Shown: one piece after another, positions 44,323 through 52,608 of the stretch
How positions within the stretch are numbered: position 1 is the stretch's first letter
How the letters are laid out: each line of letters starts with the position of its first letter
Assembly: GCA_963737405.1 (NCBI GenBank)
Contig: CAVTSL010000009.1
Span: 1 to 64,000 of the forward strand
DNA from: JACCTU01 sp963737405
GTDB lineage: Bacteria; Actinomycetota; Thermoleophilia; Gaiellales; Gaiellaceae
Length of the DNA stretch: 64,000 nucleotides
Direction: 5' to 3'
Made by a program: the position numbers and the translations under genes
The notes under the pieces: generated by a model
Database searches by the model: none
The model's input: the letters and a program-made list of their open reading frames with translations, nothing else
Told to the model about the DNA's origin: nothing

Positions 44323-44850
44323 CTAGCCCGCGGCGGCTTTCGTCCGGGGCAGAACCCAGTTCGGCCGCACGAAGTGGCAGGTGTAGCCGTTCGGGTACTT
44401 CACGAGATAGTCCTGGTGCTCGGGCTCGGCCTCCCAGAACGGGCCTGCCGGCGTCACCTCGGTCACGACCTTCCCCGGCCAACGACCGGACGCGTCGACG
44501 TCGGCGATCGTCTCCTCGGCGACGCGACGCTGCTCGTCGTCCTCGTAGAAGATCGCCGAGCGATAGCTCGTGCCGATGTCGTTGCCCTGACGATTGACCG
44601 TCGTCGGATCGTGGATCTGGAAGAAGAACTCGAGCAGGTCCCGGTAGGAGATCTGGTCCGGATCGAACACGACCTCGATCGCTTCGGCGTGCGTTCCGTG
44701 GTTGCGGTAGGTCGCGTCCGGAACGTCGCCGCCCGCATAGCCCACTCTTGTCGAGACAACCCCCGGCAACTTCCGGAAGAGATCCTGCACACCCCAGAAG
44801 CACCCTCCCGCAAGGATCGCCTTCTCCGCTTGTGCACCCAACGCGGCCAC
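44323..44850 (-). CDS. msrA: Peptide methionine sulfoxide reductase A
   Basis: A 175-residue MsrA. The catalytic motif is GGCFWGVQDLF near residue 17, with TRVGYAGGDVPDATYRNH, HAEAIEVVFDP, and HDPTTVNRQGNDIGTSYRSAIFY all present. It reduces methionine-S-sulfoxide in oxidised proteins. First gene of the three-gene thiol-repair operon, divergent from the 44940 fusion with 89 bases between starts. Confidence 0.96.
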   Translation of the reverse strand: MAALGAQAEKAILAGGCFWGVQDLFRKLPGVVSTRVGYAGGDVPDATYRNHGTHAEAIEVVFDPDQISYRDLLEFFFQIHDPTTVNRQGNDIGTSYRSAIFYEDDEQRRVAEETIADVDASGRWPGKVVTEVTPAGPFWEAEPEHQDYLVKYPNGYTCHFVRPNWVLPRTKAAAG

Positions 44851-44939
44851 CTCCTTGATCGACGAGCCGTGGCCTCCACTGTAGCTTTCGGACGCTTGTC
44901 ACCAGCCTGGCCCGTCGTGCGCGCAACCATGTCTCCGTC

Positions 44940-46622
44940 GTGCTGACCGCAGACGACATTCGTCGCGTTCGCATCTTTGCCGACCTCGAGGGGCCGGCGT
45001 GCGAGCGCCTTTCGCGTGCGGCAGCGGACATCAGCCTGACGACAGGCGACTACGCCGCGCACGAGGGCGACGACCCCGCCCTGATCGGGCTCCTGGAAGG
45101 GCGCATCGAGGTGGTGAAGGTCGTCGACGGCATCGAGCGCCTCGTCGGCGAGCGCCGGCCCGGTGACGTCATCGGCGAGGTTCCGATCACGTTCGGCTCG
45201 CCATACCCGGTCGGATTCCGCGCCGCCGAGCCGTCGCGCGTGATGCGAATCGAGCCGCACGACTACCATGCGGTCGCTTCGATCGCACCCACGGTCGCCC
45301 AGGAAGTCGCGCGGCTTGCGAGCGACCGGATTTCGGGGCCGCGCGGGCTGCAGGGCGTTGCGGCCGAGCCGCCTCCACCTCGCGCCGTCGTCGTCGGACG
45401 TCGGTTCGATGCGTCGAGCGCCGAGCTGCGGCGGTTTCTCCAGCGCAACCAGATCTCGTTCAAATGGCTCGACGCCGACGAGCCCGGGCTGGACGAGCAG
45501 TGGGGAAGCCCGGTCCCGGGTGACGACGACCTGCCCGTGATGCGGGTGATGGGCGGCGAGACCGTCGTGAAACCGCAGCTCCGGCGCGCGGCAGAGCTGC
45601 TCGGGCTGCAGACGGAGCCGGCCGCAGCGGACTACGACACGGTCATCGTGGGCGGCGGGCCCGCGGGCCTCGCCGCGGCTGTCTACGGCGCATCCGAGGG
45701 GTTGCGGACGATAGCGATCGAGCGAGAAGCGCCCGGCGGCCAGGCGGGAACGTCGTCGCGGATCGAGAACTACCTCGGGTTCCCGGCCGGCGTCTCCGGC
45801 GACGAGCTCGCGAGCCGAGCGCTGGAGCAGGCGCGCCGGCTCGGGGCCGAGATCGTCGTGACGCGGTCGATCACGCGCATCGACGCATCGAACCGTCACG
45901 TGCACCTGGACGGCGGTGACGTCCTGCGCGCGAAGACGATCGTCCTCGCCTGCGGGGTCTCGTGGCGGCAGCTTTCGGTCGAGGGGTTCGACCGGCTCGT
46001 CGGGAAGGGCGTCAGCTACGGCGCAGCGCGTAGCGAGGCGCCGAACACGTACGGCCTGGACGTCCACGTCGTCGGCGCCGGAAACTCAGCGGGGCAGGCC
46101 GCGATGTTCTTCGCCAACTACGCCCGGAGCGTCACGATTCTCTACCGCGGCTCGACGCTCGCGAAGACGGACGGGGGAGGAATGTCTCGCTACCTGATCG
46201 ACCAGCTCGCCGCGCGTCCGAACGTCGAAGCACTGTTCGGGACGGAGGTGGTCGCGGCGCACGGCTCCAGCGCGCTCGAAGGGATCGACATCCGGAACGC
46301 GGAGACCGGCGAGATCAGCCGGCTCGAGTCGGGCGGGCTGTTCCTCTTCATCGGCGCCGACGCCGAAACCGGTTGGCTCCCACCTGAGATCGCGCTCGAC
46401 CCACGCGGATACGTGCTGACGGGGCCTGACGTGGACGGCGAAAGCGAATGGAGCGTCGACCGAGACCGCTATCTCCTCGAGACGAGCGTGCCGGGGATCT
46501 TCGCGTGTGGGGACGTTCGCTCCGGCCCGGTCAAGCGCGTCGCGTCGGCTGTAGGCGAAGGCAGCCTGGCGATCGCGTTCGTGCACCAGTACCTGAGGGA
46601 GACCGGGGCGGCGTCGACCTGA
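44940..46622 (+). CDS. cNMP-binding / glutaredoxin-like / thioredoxin-reductase-like fusion
   Basis: A 560-residue protein from GTG 44940. Residues 1-130 are a cyclic-nucleotide-binding domain (FADLEGPACERLSRAA, LIGLLEGRIEVVK, GDVIGEVPI). Residues 145-215 look like a thioredoxin/glutaredoxin-type fold (AVVVGRRFDASSAELRRFL, LPVMRVMGG) without a CxxC. From 225 a thioredoxin-reductase-like flavoprotein: VIVGGGPAGLAAAVYGASEG, GGQAGTSSRIENYLGFP, VVGAGNSAGQAAMFF, FACGDVRSGPVKRVASAVGEG. The usual CATC disulfide is replaced by GAAR in VSYGAARSEA, so ordinary thioredoxin reduction is unlikely. It may be a nucleotide-gated NAD(P)H oxidoreductase. Confidence 0.9.
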   Translation: MLTADDIRRVRIFADLEGPACERLSRAAADISLTTGDYAAHEGDDPALIGLLEGRIEVVKVVDGIERLVGERRPGDVIGEVPITFGSPYPVGFRAAEPSRVMRIEPHDYHAVASIAPTVAQEVARLASDRISGPRGLQGVAAEPPPPRAVVVGRRFDASSAELRRFLQRNQISFKWLDADEPGLDEQWGSPVPGDDDLPVMRVMGGETVVKPQLRRAAELLGLQTEPAAADYDTVIVGGGPAGLAAAVYGASEGLRTIAIEREAPGGQAGTSSRIENYLGFPAGVSGDELASRALEQARRLGAEIVVTRSITRIDASNRHVHLDGGDVLRAKTIVLACGVSWRQLSVEGFDRLVGKGVSYGAARSEAPNTYGLDVHVVGAGNSAGQAAMFFANYARSVTILYRGSTLAKTDGGGMSRYLIDQLAARPNVEALFGTEVVAAHGSSALEGIDIRNAETGEISRLESGGLFLFIGADAETGWLPPEIALDPRGYVLTGPDVDGESEWSVDRDRYLLETSVPGIFACGDVRSGPVKRVASAVGEGSLAIAFVHQYLRETGAAST

Positions 46623-46641
46623 GTCGCCGGTCCAGGCTCGC

Positions 46642-47178
46642 GTGGTTGGTGCCGATACATGGTGGGTGCCGTCTCGGAGCTCCACCCACCGTGTCGGAGG
46701 CGCCGCTCGCTCCGGCGTCGTCGGGACGATCGTGGCGGCCTTCGCGTTCTTCGACGGCGTCTTCATCGGCGCGCCGATCGCGCTGCTCGCGGCCGCGTTC
46801 AGGCCGTCCCTCGTCTACGTCGGAGCGACCGTCGCGGTCGTCCTCCTGGTCATCGGCTGCTGCAGCTGGGTCGACCGACGCTGGGACGACTGGTTCTCGG
46901 GCAACGGCAAACGGATCGAGAAGTCGCTCGAGCGGATGCGTGCGAGCCGCTTGATGAGCCATCCCGTGGCGTGGATCCAGCGTGGCTCCGACCGCTGGTA
47001 CGCGTTCGCCGCTGCAGTGGCCAACCCGATCCTCGTCGCCGCCCTCGCCCGTTTCGTCGGTGGAGAGCCCGTCGGTCAGCGCAGGATCCTGCTCGGCTCG
47101 GTCGCGTACGCGATCCCGTACGTGGCGATGTGGACGATCGTCGGCTTCACGCTCGGCGAGACCGTGCGCAGCGCCTAG
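46642..47178 (+). CDS. Small polytopic membrane protein of unknown function
   Basis: A 178-residue protein with about four hydrophobic segments: VVGTIVAAFAFFDGVFIGAP, LVYVGATVAVVLLVIGCC, AFAAAVANPILVAALARF, and AYAIPYVAMWTIVGFTLG. A charged loop KRIEKSLERMRASRLM lies between pairs. It starts 20 bases after the redox fusion gene, so it may be co-transcribed with it. No family recognised. Confidence 0.65.
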   Translation: MVGADTWWVPSRSSTHRVGGAARSGVVGTIVAAFAFFDGVFIGAPIALLAAAFRPSLVYVGATVAVVLLVIGCCSWVDRRWDDWFSGNGKRIEKSLERMRASRLMSHPVAWIQRGSDRWYAFAAAVANPILVAALARFVGGEPVGQRRILLGSVAYAIPYVAMWTIVGFTLGETVRSA

Positions 47179-47193
47179 AAAAGCGTCGCCGTC

Positions 47194-47319
47194 GTGAAGG
47201 TCACTGCCGAGGCCGCGCGGCGCTTCGCGGGACGGAAAGCGCCGCTCTTGGAGGAGAGCGGGCTAGCGGCTCCTGTGCCGCGATTCAGACCACACCAGGA
47301 CCACACCGGGACGGCGTAA
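47194..47319 (+). pseudogene. Possible N-terminal stub of a YcaQ-like winged-helix gene
   Basis: GTG 47194 opens a 41-codon frame whose first residues VKVTAEAARRF match the start of the 61779 gene (MKVTAEDARRF). After that the sequence (AGRKAPLLEESGLAAP..) has no resemblance. This looks like the first dozen codons of a lost paralogue. It could still be chance. Confidence 0.35.
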
Positions 47320-47406
47320 ACGAGTGACAGCACGCTCGTGCAGGCCGGCGTTCTGGCCCTACGGTCTCGTTGCCCTTGGCTGCTTGCTGTGGCACGATCC
47401 GCGACC

Positions 47407-47799
47407 GTGGATACGAGTCGAATCGGAGCATTTTCGGTCTTAGCTGATCTTCCTACACCGGAGCTCGACGAGCTTGCGACCGCGATGCGCGAGGTCGAGG
47501 TTGAGGCGGGCGCCAAGGTCGTCACCGTCGACGATTACGGAACCGCCATCTACTTCATCGAACAGGGAGAGGCCGATGTCTTCACCGGCGGTAGCGACGC
47601 GACGCACACTCTCGGCCCCGGCGACACACTCGGCGAGATTGCACTCCTCCTGACCGGGGAGCGGACGGCGACTGTCATGGCGCGTACGCCGATGCGGCTC
47701 CTCTCACTCTCCGGCCAGGATTTCGAGCGCATCCGAGCACGCGTACCCGAGCTCGAAGTCTTGCTGCGCCGCCTCGGCCTTGAGCGAGCGCGTCGGTAG
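47407..47799 (+). CDS. Cyclic-nucleotide-binding domain protein
   Basis: A 130-residue, single-domain protein. FSVLADLPTPELDELATAM, then YFIEQGEADVFTGG, LGPGDTLGEIALLLTGERTATVMA forms the phosphate-binding cassette with the conserved Arg in GERTATV. No helix-turn-helix follows, so it is not a CRP-type transcription factor by itself. Start chosen at GTG 47407; an upstream GTG at 47338 extends it by 23 unconserved residues. Confidence 0.85.
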   Translation: MDTSRIGAFSVLADLPTPELDELATAMREVEVEAGAKVVTVDDYGTAIYFIEQGEADVFTGGSDATHTLGPGDTLGEIALLLTGERTATVMARTPMRLLSLSGQDFERIRARVPELEVLLRRLGLERARR

Positions 47800-48005
47800 A
47801 CGCATCGGGCCGATCGAATCCCACTTGCCAACGAGTAGCCGAGTAGCGGCAGCGCGCGGGGCTCGTCACTCGGCTCACCAACCTCGAGCGTTGGATCCTC
47901 GCCCGTCCAGCGGCGTCTACGTAACGACGACTCGCTTGGTTGAGCCGACTCTGCCTGGACCCTAGCCTCGTTCGGTTCCGGGCCGGGAATCACGATCCGT
48001 GGCCC

Positions 48006-48476
48006 TCAGTTCACCGCCTTCTTCACGAGCGCGACGATCTTCTTCTCCTCGGCGGCGGTCAGGTCCTTGAGCGCCCAGGAGGTCGGCCACATGGCCCCCT
48101 GGTCGATGTTCGCCTCGTCGCTGAACCCGAACGTGGCGTACCTCGAGTCGAACTTCTCCGCGCTCTGGAAGAAGCAGACGATCTTGCCGTCCTTGGCGTA
48201 CGCGGGCATGCCGTACCAGGTCTTCGGCGAGAGCGAAGGTGCGGCGGCCGTGATGATCGCGTGGAGCCGCGTCGCCATCGTGCGATCCGTTCCCTTCATC
48301 TCGGCGACCTTGTCGAGCAAGGCTTTCTCCCCGTCCGCCTTGGCTGCCTCCGCCTTCAGCTCCTTGGCGCGCTCCTTCATCGCCGCCCGTTCCTCGGCCG
48401 TGAACCCCTTGCTCGAGCCGGTGCGCTTCGTCGTGGCGCGCTTCGCGGACGTCTGCGTGGCCTTCTTTGCGCTCAT
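48006..48476 (-). CDS. DUF1801-like protein with Lys/Ala-rich N-terminus
   Basis: A 156-residue protein. Residues 1-55 are a charged KKATQTSAKRATTKR-type tail and a coiled helix (ERAAMKERAKELKAEAAKA). The rest matches the YdhG/DUF1801 fold (PKTWYGMPAYAKDGKIVCFFQ, FGFSDEANIDQGAMWPTSWAL). The basic tail could contact nucleic acid. It is divergent from the MarR gene with 80 bases between starts and may be a MarR target. Function unknown. Confidence 0.8.
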   Translation of the reverse strand: MSAKKATQTSAKRATTKRTGSSKGFTAEERAAMKERAKELKAEAAKADGEKALLDKVAEMKGTDRTMATRLHAIITAAAPSLSPKTWYGMPAYAKDGKIVCFFQSAEKFDSRYATFGFSDEANIDQGAMWPTSWALKDLTAAEEKKIVALVKKAVN

Positions 48477-48506
48477 CGTTCCCTCCCTGTCTGTCGGACA
48501 AGATAG

Positions 48507-48519
48507 TTTGTATCACAAA
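48507..48519. promoter_or_regulatory. Candidate MarR operator
   Basis: TTTGT-ATC-ACAAA dyad in the AT-rich gap between the divergent DUF1801-like and MarR genes. This AT-rich patch is exceptional in the window. MarR proteins typically bind such short dyads in their own promoter. Confidence 0.45.
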
Positions 48520-48556
48520 TGATTGTCTCAGCTGAGTATACTGCGCCGTAGAGCGC

Positions 48557-49033
48557 ATGACGACGCACCCTTCCGCCGATCCCCCGGTCACCGAGTTCGT
48601 AGGCCAGCTCTTCTTTCGCCTCTGGCGCGCGACGCACTCGCGCACGGCGGACGTGCTTGGCTCCGTCGACCTGACGCCGGCCCTGTTCGCGCTCCTGAAC
48701 GTCATCGCCGCGCGCGAGGGAGCCATTCAGCAGGAGCTCGGGTCGGCGCTCGGCATCGATCGCAGCACGATGGTCGCGCTGATCGACCAGCTCGAGAGCG
48801 CGGGGCTGGCCAGGCGCCGGCCGTCCGCCACGGACCGCCGTGCCAGGGAGATTGCGATCACCCCCAAGGGCCGGCGGCTCCTGCAGCGGGCTCGGGGGCT
48901 GATCTCCCAGGTCGAAGACGAGGTTCTGGCCGGGCTCACCGCCGATGAGCGGAACGAGCTGTTGACGCTGCTGCGCCGCGCGCTCGTCTCTGCACCCCCG
49001 CAACCGTTGTGGAGCTCCGACGAAGGGGACTAG
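48557..49033 (+). CDS. MarR-family transcriptional regulator
   Basis: A 158-residue winged-helix protein: TEFVGQLFFRLWRATHSRTA, LGSALGIDRSTMVALIDQLESAGLARRRPSATDRRAREIAITPKG is the recognition helix plus wing with the DRR motif. It dimerises and usually represses divergent genes until a phenolic or oxidant ligand or thiol oxidation releases it. No cysteine is present, so ligand sensing is more likely than thiol switching. Confidence 0.92.
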   Translation: MTTHPSADPPVTEFVGQLFFRLWRATHSRTADVLGSVDLTPALFALLNVIAAREGAIQQELGSALGIDRSTMVALIDQLESAGLARRRPSATDRRAREIAITPKGRRLLQRARGLISQVEDEVLAGLTADERNELLTLLRRALVSAPPQPLWSSDEGD

Positions 49034-49036
49034 CGA

Positions 49037-50161
49037 CTAGCCCACGGGAGTGATCGTCCCGAACAGGCCCCGGACGTCCTCCTCGGTCTCGCCGACCCAG
49101 GTATGCGGGCCCGCCGTGAAGTAGAGCGCTTCCTTCGGCCCGGCCGACGCCCCGTTGCCGAACTCGAGGCCCCAGAGACCGTTGATCTCGATGACACGCT
49201 GATCGGGCGTGCGAAGCGCACCGCGATACGCCCACCGGTTCCTGCCGAGCTCGTGGTAGACGCCGATCCGACCGTCCCCGAAGTTGCCGACGAGCAGATC
49301 GCCTCCGAACTTCCCGAACGTGGGCGGCGCGAGCGCGACGTCGACAGGCTCGTTCAGCGGGCCCATCCGTCCGACGCGCGCGAGCAACTTTCCCTTCAGA
49401 TCGAAGACGTCCACGTACCCGCCGGTCGGCGAGTCGTTGCCGTTGACCGGGGCCGGCGCCGCGTAGGTGACGAAGATCCGACCGCCGATCGCCTGGATCC
49501 CGAACTCGTTGTACCAGGCTGGAATCTTGCGATCGACGAACGCGCCCTTCCACTTGACCGGGCGCCAGTTCGCGTCGAAGACGTCGATGCGTCCGTTGTG
49601 GAAGTCGGCCGCGTAGAGGTACGTCGAGCCGTCCGGCGCCGTGGCCTCGGCGAGCCCGCGATAGACCGCCCCGCGATGAGCGTTGTCGACCGCAACCTCG
49701 GTGACGGTTGAGCCGGCCGCGGGCACGCTTCCGGCCCAGCCTCGGATCTTCCCGTCTTCACACGCGAAGATGAAGCGCGCGGGCGCCGAGGCCGGGCCGT
49801 CTTTCACGACGAAACCGGTCGTGCCGTTGGAGACGGTTCCGGTCGGGCCTCCGGGCACGGTCACCACGAGCGTCAGCTTCCGGCCGGTTCCGTCGTAGAG
49901 GGTGCTCGTCTCCGTCGCGTGGTTGGCGATCCACCATGGTCCCGTCGAGCTCGCGGCGAGCCCCCAGGCGTTGACGAGATTCGAGTCGAGCGTCGTGCCG
50001 GCGAGCGAGCCGTCGGAGACGAGACCGCGGACGACGAACGCGTTCACGCCGGCGGCCCGGTGAGCGGACGAGGCCGGCGCCGCCGTGACGAGCACGGCCG
50101 CGAGGGCGAACGCCAGGATCCGGAGGCAGCGGCTCGTCGACACGAGCACCGATCGTCCCAC
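49037..50161 (-). CDS. TIGR03118 family secreted beta-propeller protein
   Basis: A 374-residue protein. GTG 50161 follows GGGGA; ORF extension to 50215 adds a basic leader. A signal peptide (LRILAFALAAVLVTAAPASSA) precedes propeller blades with SNLVNAWGLAASSTGPWWIA, YLYAADFHNGRIDVFDANW, and INGLWGLEFGNG to LYFTAGPHTW with GLFGTITP, the signature of TIGR03118. The function of the family is unknown; it is exported. It ends 4 bases from the convergent MarR gene. Confidence 0.88.
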   Translation of the reverse strand: MGRSVLVSTSRCLRILAFALAAVLVTAAPASSAHRAAGVNAFVVRGLVSDGSLAGTTLDSNLVNAWGLAASSTGPWWIANHATETSTLYDGTGRKLTLVVTVPGGPTGTVSNGTTGFVVKDGPASAPARFIFACEDGKIRGWAGSVPAAGSTVTEVAVDNAHRGAVYRGLAEATAPDGSTYLYAADFHNGRIDVFDANWRPVKWKGAFVDRKIPAWYNEFGIQAIGGRIFVTYAAPAPVNGNDSPTGGYVDVFDLKGKLLARVGRMGPLNEPVDVALAPPTFGKFGGDLLVGNFGDGRIGVYHELGRNRWAYRGALRTPDQRVIEINGLWGLEFGNGASAGPKEALYFTAGPHTWVGETEEDVRGLFGTITPVG

Positions 50162-50232
50162 GCCTGATCCCCGTTGAGAAGGGCGACCCCTACGAGAGCG
50201 GGCTCGTATGACCACGAGTAACGTCTTCTCCG

Positions 50233-51546
50233 ATGCGCCTTCTGGTCCGGATCCGCGCGGCGGCGGGACGCGTCATTGCGCGCCTGGCGCTCATCGGCGC
50301 GGATCCATCCGACGACGAGGACCTGCGCGCCCGCAAGGCACTGCTGGTCCTGATCTCGGTGTTGATCCTGCCGGTCGCCGCGTTGTGGGGGACGCTGTAT
50401 CTCGCGTTCGGATCGCCGGTCGGTGTGGTGCCGCTCGTGTACTTCGGCGTGCTGGCCGGTGCGATCGCGGTTTTCTCGCGGACGCGCGACTTCCCGCGGC
50501 TGCTCCGTGTGGGCCAGGTCGACATCCTGCTCGCGCCGACGCTCTCGATGATCCCGCTCGGCGGCTTCCTCGCCTCGGGTGGCGTCGGCCTCTGGGGGAT
50601 TCTCGCGCCGCTCGCGGCGCTCGTGTTCAGCGACGTCCGGTCGGCGGCCCGCTGGTACGTGGCGTGGCTCGTCGTCTTCCTCGGGTCGGGAATCGCGGGC
50701 GAGATCATCGGACCGGTCTGGGACCCACTTCCCGGCTGGTTCACGAGCACGATGCTGGCCCTGAACATCGCGGTCGGCGGCACGATCGTGTTCACGCTGC
50801 TGGCCGTCTTCGCCAGGCAGCGTCGCGACGCGCTCGCCGCGCTCCGGGTGGAACAGGCAAAGGCCGAGAACCTCCTGCTCAACATCCTGCCGCGCTCGAT
50901 CGCCGACAAGCTGAAGGCCGAGAGCCAGCCGATCGCGGATCACTTCGCGTCGGCCTCGATCCTGTTCGCCGACGTGGTCGACTTCACTCCCTGGTCGGAG
51001 CAACACGCGCCCGCCGACGTGGTCGGCTACCTCGATCATCTGTTCAGCCACTTCGACGAGCTTGCAGAGCGGTACGGGCTGGAGAAGATCAAGACGATCG
51101 GCGACTGCTACATGGTCGCCGCGGGCGTTCCGGAACCGCGCCCCGACCATGCTCGCGCGCTCGCGCTCATGGCGCTCGACATGCTCGAGGCGATGCGCTC
51201 GAACGACCACGTCGGCCACCTCGGCCACGAGCTCCGCGTCGGCATCAACTCCGGCCCGGTCGTTGCCGGCGTGATCGGCCGGAAGCGGTTCCTCTACGAC
51301 CTCTGGGGCGACGCCGTGAACACGGCCAGCCGCATGGAGTCCCACGGGACGCCCGGCCGGATCCAGATCACGCGCGCGACGTACGAGCTGCTCGCCGATG
51401 AGTTCGAGTGCGAGCCGCGGGGGCCGATCGCGGTCAAGGGGAAGGGCCAGATCGAGGCGTGGTACCTCATCGGTCCTCGCGGCGACCGCCGGTCAGCCGT
51501 CGAGGAAGCCGCTACGGCAGGAAGTAGTTCGGGTTCGGCAGCTTGA
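50233..51546 (+). CDS. Membrane-bound class III adenylate/guanylate cyclase
   Basis: A 437-residue protein. Residues 35-200 hold about six membrane helices (LLVLISVLILPVAALWGTLY, IVFTLLAVFA), then a short coiled linker LLLNILPRSIADKLK, and the catalytic domain from about 240. Metal-binding Asp residues are in ILFADVVDFTPWSE and KTIGDCYMVAAG; LRVGINSGPVVAGVIG and DLWGDAVNTASRMESHG supply the rest of the site. It makes cAMP (or cGMP) from ATP (or GTP). The NILPxxIAxxLK linker is shared with receptor-type cyclases. It is divergent from the TIGR03118 gene, 71 bases apart. Confidence 0.92.
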   Translation: MRLLVRIRAAAGRVIARLALIGADPSDDEDLRARKALLVLISVLILPVAALWGTLYLAFGSPVGVVPLVYFGVLAGAIAVFSRTRDFPRLLRVGQVDILLAPTLSMIPLGGFLASGGVGLWGILAPLAALVFSDVRSAARWYVAWLVVFLGSGIAGEIIGPVWDPLPGWFTSTMLALNIAVGGTIVFTLLAVFARQRRDALAALRVEQAKAENLLLNILPRSIADKLKAESQPIADHFASASILFADVVDFTPWSEQHAPADVVGYLDHLFSHFDELAERYGLEKIKTIGDCYMVAAGVPEPRPDHARALALMALDMLEAMRSNDHVGHLGHELRVGINSGPVVAGVIGRKRFLYDLWGDAVNTASRMESHGTPGRIQITRATYELLADEFECEPRGPIAVKGKGQIEAWYLIGPRGDRRSAVEEAATAGSSSGSAA

Positions 51547-51721
51547 ACGTCTTGTCCGCGAACCCGCCCGCGAGGTCGCTGAACTGGTCGCCGAAGTTGC
51601 CGACGATGTCCCAGCCGAGCGACTCGATGTGCGCGCGGACGCCGGACTTGTAGCGGATCGTCGGGCAGGACACGTTCGCCGCGATCGCGTCCGCGCAGAA
51701 CTCGGGTGAAACCCTCCTCAT
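51512..51721 (-). pseudogene. C-terminal remnant of a HAD-family acid phosphatase
   Basis: About 65 codons reading YKSGVRAHIESLGWDIVGN, then FGDQFSDLAGGFADKTFKLPNPNYFLP. This matches the end of HAD/class B-type acid phosphatases, including the GDQ.SDL motif that carries the last metal-binding Asp. The rest of the enzyme (about 170 residues including the DxD nucleophile) is absent: upstream lies the VOC gene. The tail overlaps the cyclase end by 35 bases. Confidence 0.75.
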
Positions 51722-51757
51722 CCGCCGAACGCCTCGGACACCGCGCGGGCGAGTTCT

Positions 51758-52126
51758 TCAGCGCGGCACGTCGCGCACGTGCTGCGCGATCCCCCAGCGG
51801 TGGCCGAAGGGATCGGTGATCTGCCCGTAGCGCTCCCCCCAGAACACGTCCTCGAGCGGTTGACGCACCTCGGCGCCGCCGTCGACGGCCCGCCGCCAGA
51901 CGGCGTCGGCGTCGTCGGTCGAGAAGTGCAGGACCGTCGCGGTGCCGCCGACGCTCTGCGGGGAGAGGACGCCGAGGTCCGGGAACTCGTCGGCCAGCAT
52001 CAGCGTCGTGTTGCCGAACCGGAGCTCGACCTGCATCAGCTTGCCGCCCGGCACCTCGAGGCGGCTGCGCTCCTCGGCTCCGAAGACGGCTCGATACCAG
52101 TCGGCGGCCCGTGCCGCATCGCCCAC
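51758..52126 (-). CDS. VOC family glyoxalase-like protein
   Basis: About 122 residues in the PhnB/YdfO-like VOC pattern: AARAADWYRAVFGAEERSRL, MQVELRFGNTTLMLADE, LHFSTDDADAVWRRAVDGGAE, RYGQITDPFGHRWGIAQHV. The only legal start is GTG 52126, but the frame upstream encodes TKQTITPHIVVGDAARA, the normal family N-terminus. It lies after a GAGGGAG site with GTC where ATG or GTG would be expected (about 52160). The true protein is probably some 12 residues longer. Confidence 0.85.
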   Translation of the reverse strand: MGDAARAADWYRAVFGAEERSRLEVPGGKLMQVELRFGNTTLMLADEFPDLGVLSPQSVGGTATVLHFSTDDADAVWRRAVDGGAEVRQPLEDVFWGERYGQITDPFGHRWGIAQHVRDVPR

Positions 52127-52191
52127 GACGATGTGCGGGGTGATCGTCTGCTTGGTGTCGACGGTGCTGCTCCCTCGCTAGACGGTCAGCG

Positions 52192-52542
52192 TCACGCAGC
52201 CGTCTCGGTCGGAAGCCCATGGTGAGAGACCACGCGCTCGTAGTTGATGCGCATCAGCGAGATCACGTCCTCGACGTCCGTCTCGCTCTCGATGCTGCGG
52301 GCGCCGAACCCCGGCCTGCCGGGAAAGACCGGGTGGTAGCCGATCCGTCCCTGCTCGAAGAGATCGCGCCAGACGTCTTTCGGAAAGCCGAAGTGGGCGA
52401 CGTGGTCGCCGTGCAGGTGGCCGATCTCGCGCCCGCCGACCTTGAACGCAAACTCTCCACGCCGGCCCGGTCCCGCAGTGACCCCCGGCCAGGAAGTGAC
52501 CTCCTGCGTGATCCGCTCGCTCGCGCTCCGCTCGATCGTCAT
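52192..52542 (-). CDS. DUF5519 (luciferase-family) protein
   Basis: A 116-residue protein, ATG 52542 after GAGGAG. SWPGVTAGPGRRGEFAFKV, GREIGHLHGDHVAHFGFPK and SETDVEDVISLMRINYERV match the family named luciferase domain/DUF5519. It has no known enzymatic activity. It is divergent from soxR with a MerR-type promoter between, so it may be a SoxR target. Confidence 0.85.
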   Translation of the reverse strand: MTIERSASERITQEVTSWPGVTAGPGRRGEFAFKVGGREIGHLHGDHVAHFGFPKDVWRDLFEQGRIGYHPVFPGRPGFGARSIESETDVEDVISLMRINYERVVSHHGLPTETAA

Positions 52543-52580
52543 GGCTCCTCGCAGAATTCGGATGGCAACTCGAGGGCAGG

Positions 52581-52608
52581 CTACAAGTTAAAGTAAGCTT
52601 GAAGTCAA
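52581..52608 (-). promoter_or_regulatory. MerR/SoxR-type operator-promoter
   Basis: CTTCAAG-N10-CTTGTAG (minus strand, 52604-52581), a 6 of 7 dyad, starts inside TTGACT (-35, 52608-52603) of a promoter reading toward the DUF5519 gene. A long 19-base spacer leads to TAGCCT. Long spacers with a dyad between the boxes are the mark of MerR-family control; CTCAAG/CTTGAG halves recall the SoxR box. Confidence 0.5.

Noticed and set aside
44463..46067. 534-codon frame opposite the redox fusion
   Set aside because: No motifs; overlaps two well-supported genes on both strands.
48523..48542. TTGTCT and TATACT as a -35/-10 pair for the MarR gene
   Set aside because: They are only 8 bases apart, too close for a promoter; the TATACT alone may still be a -10.
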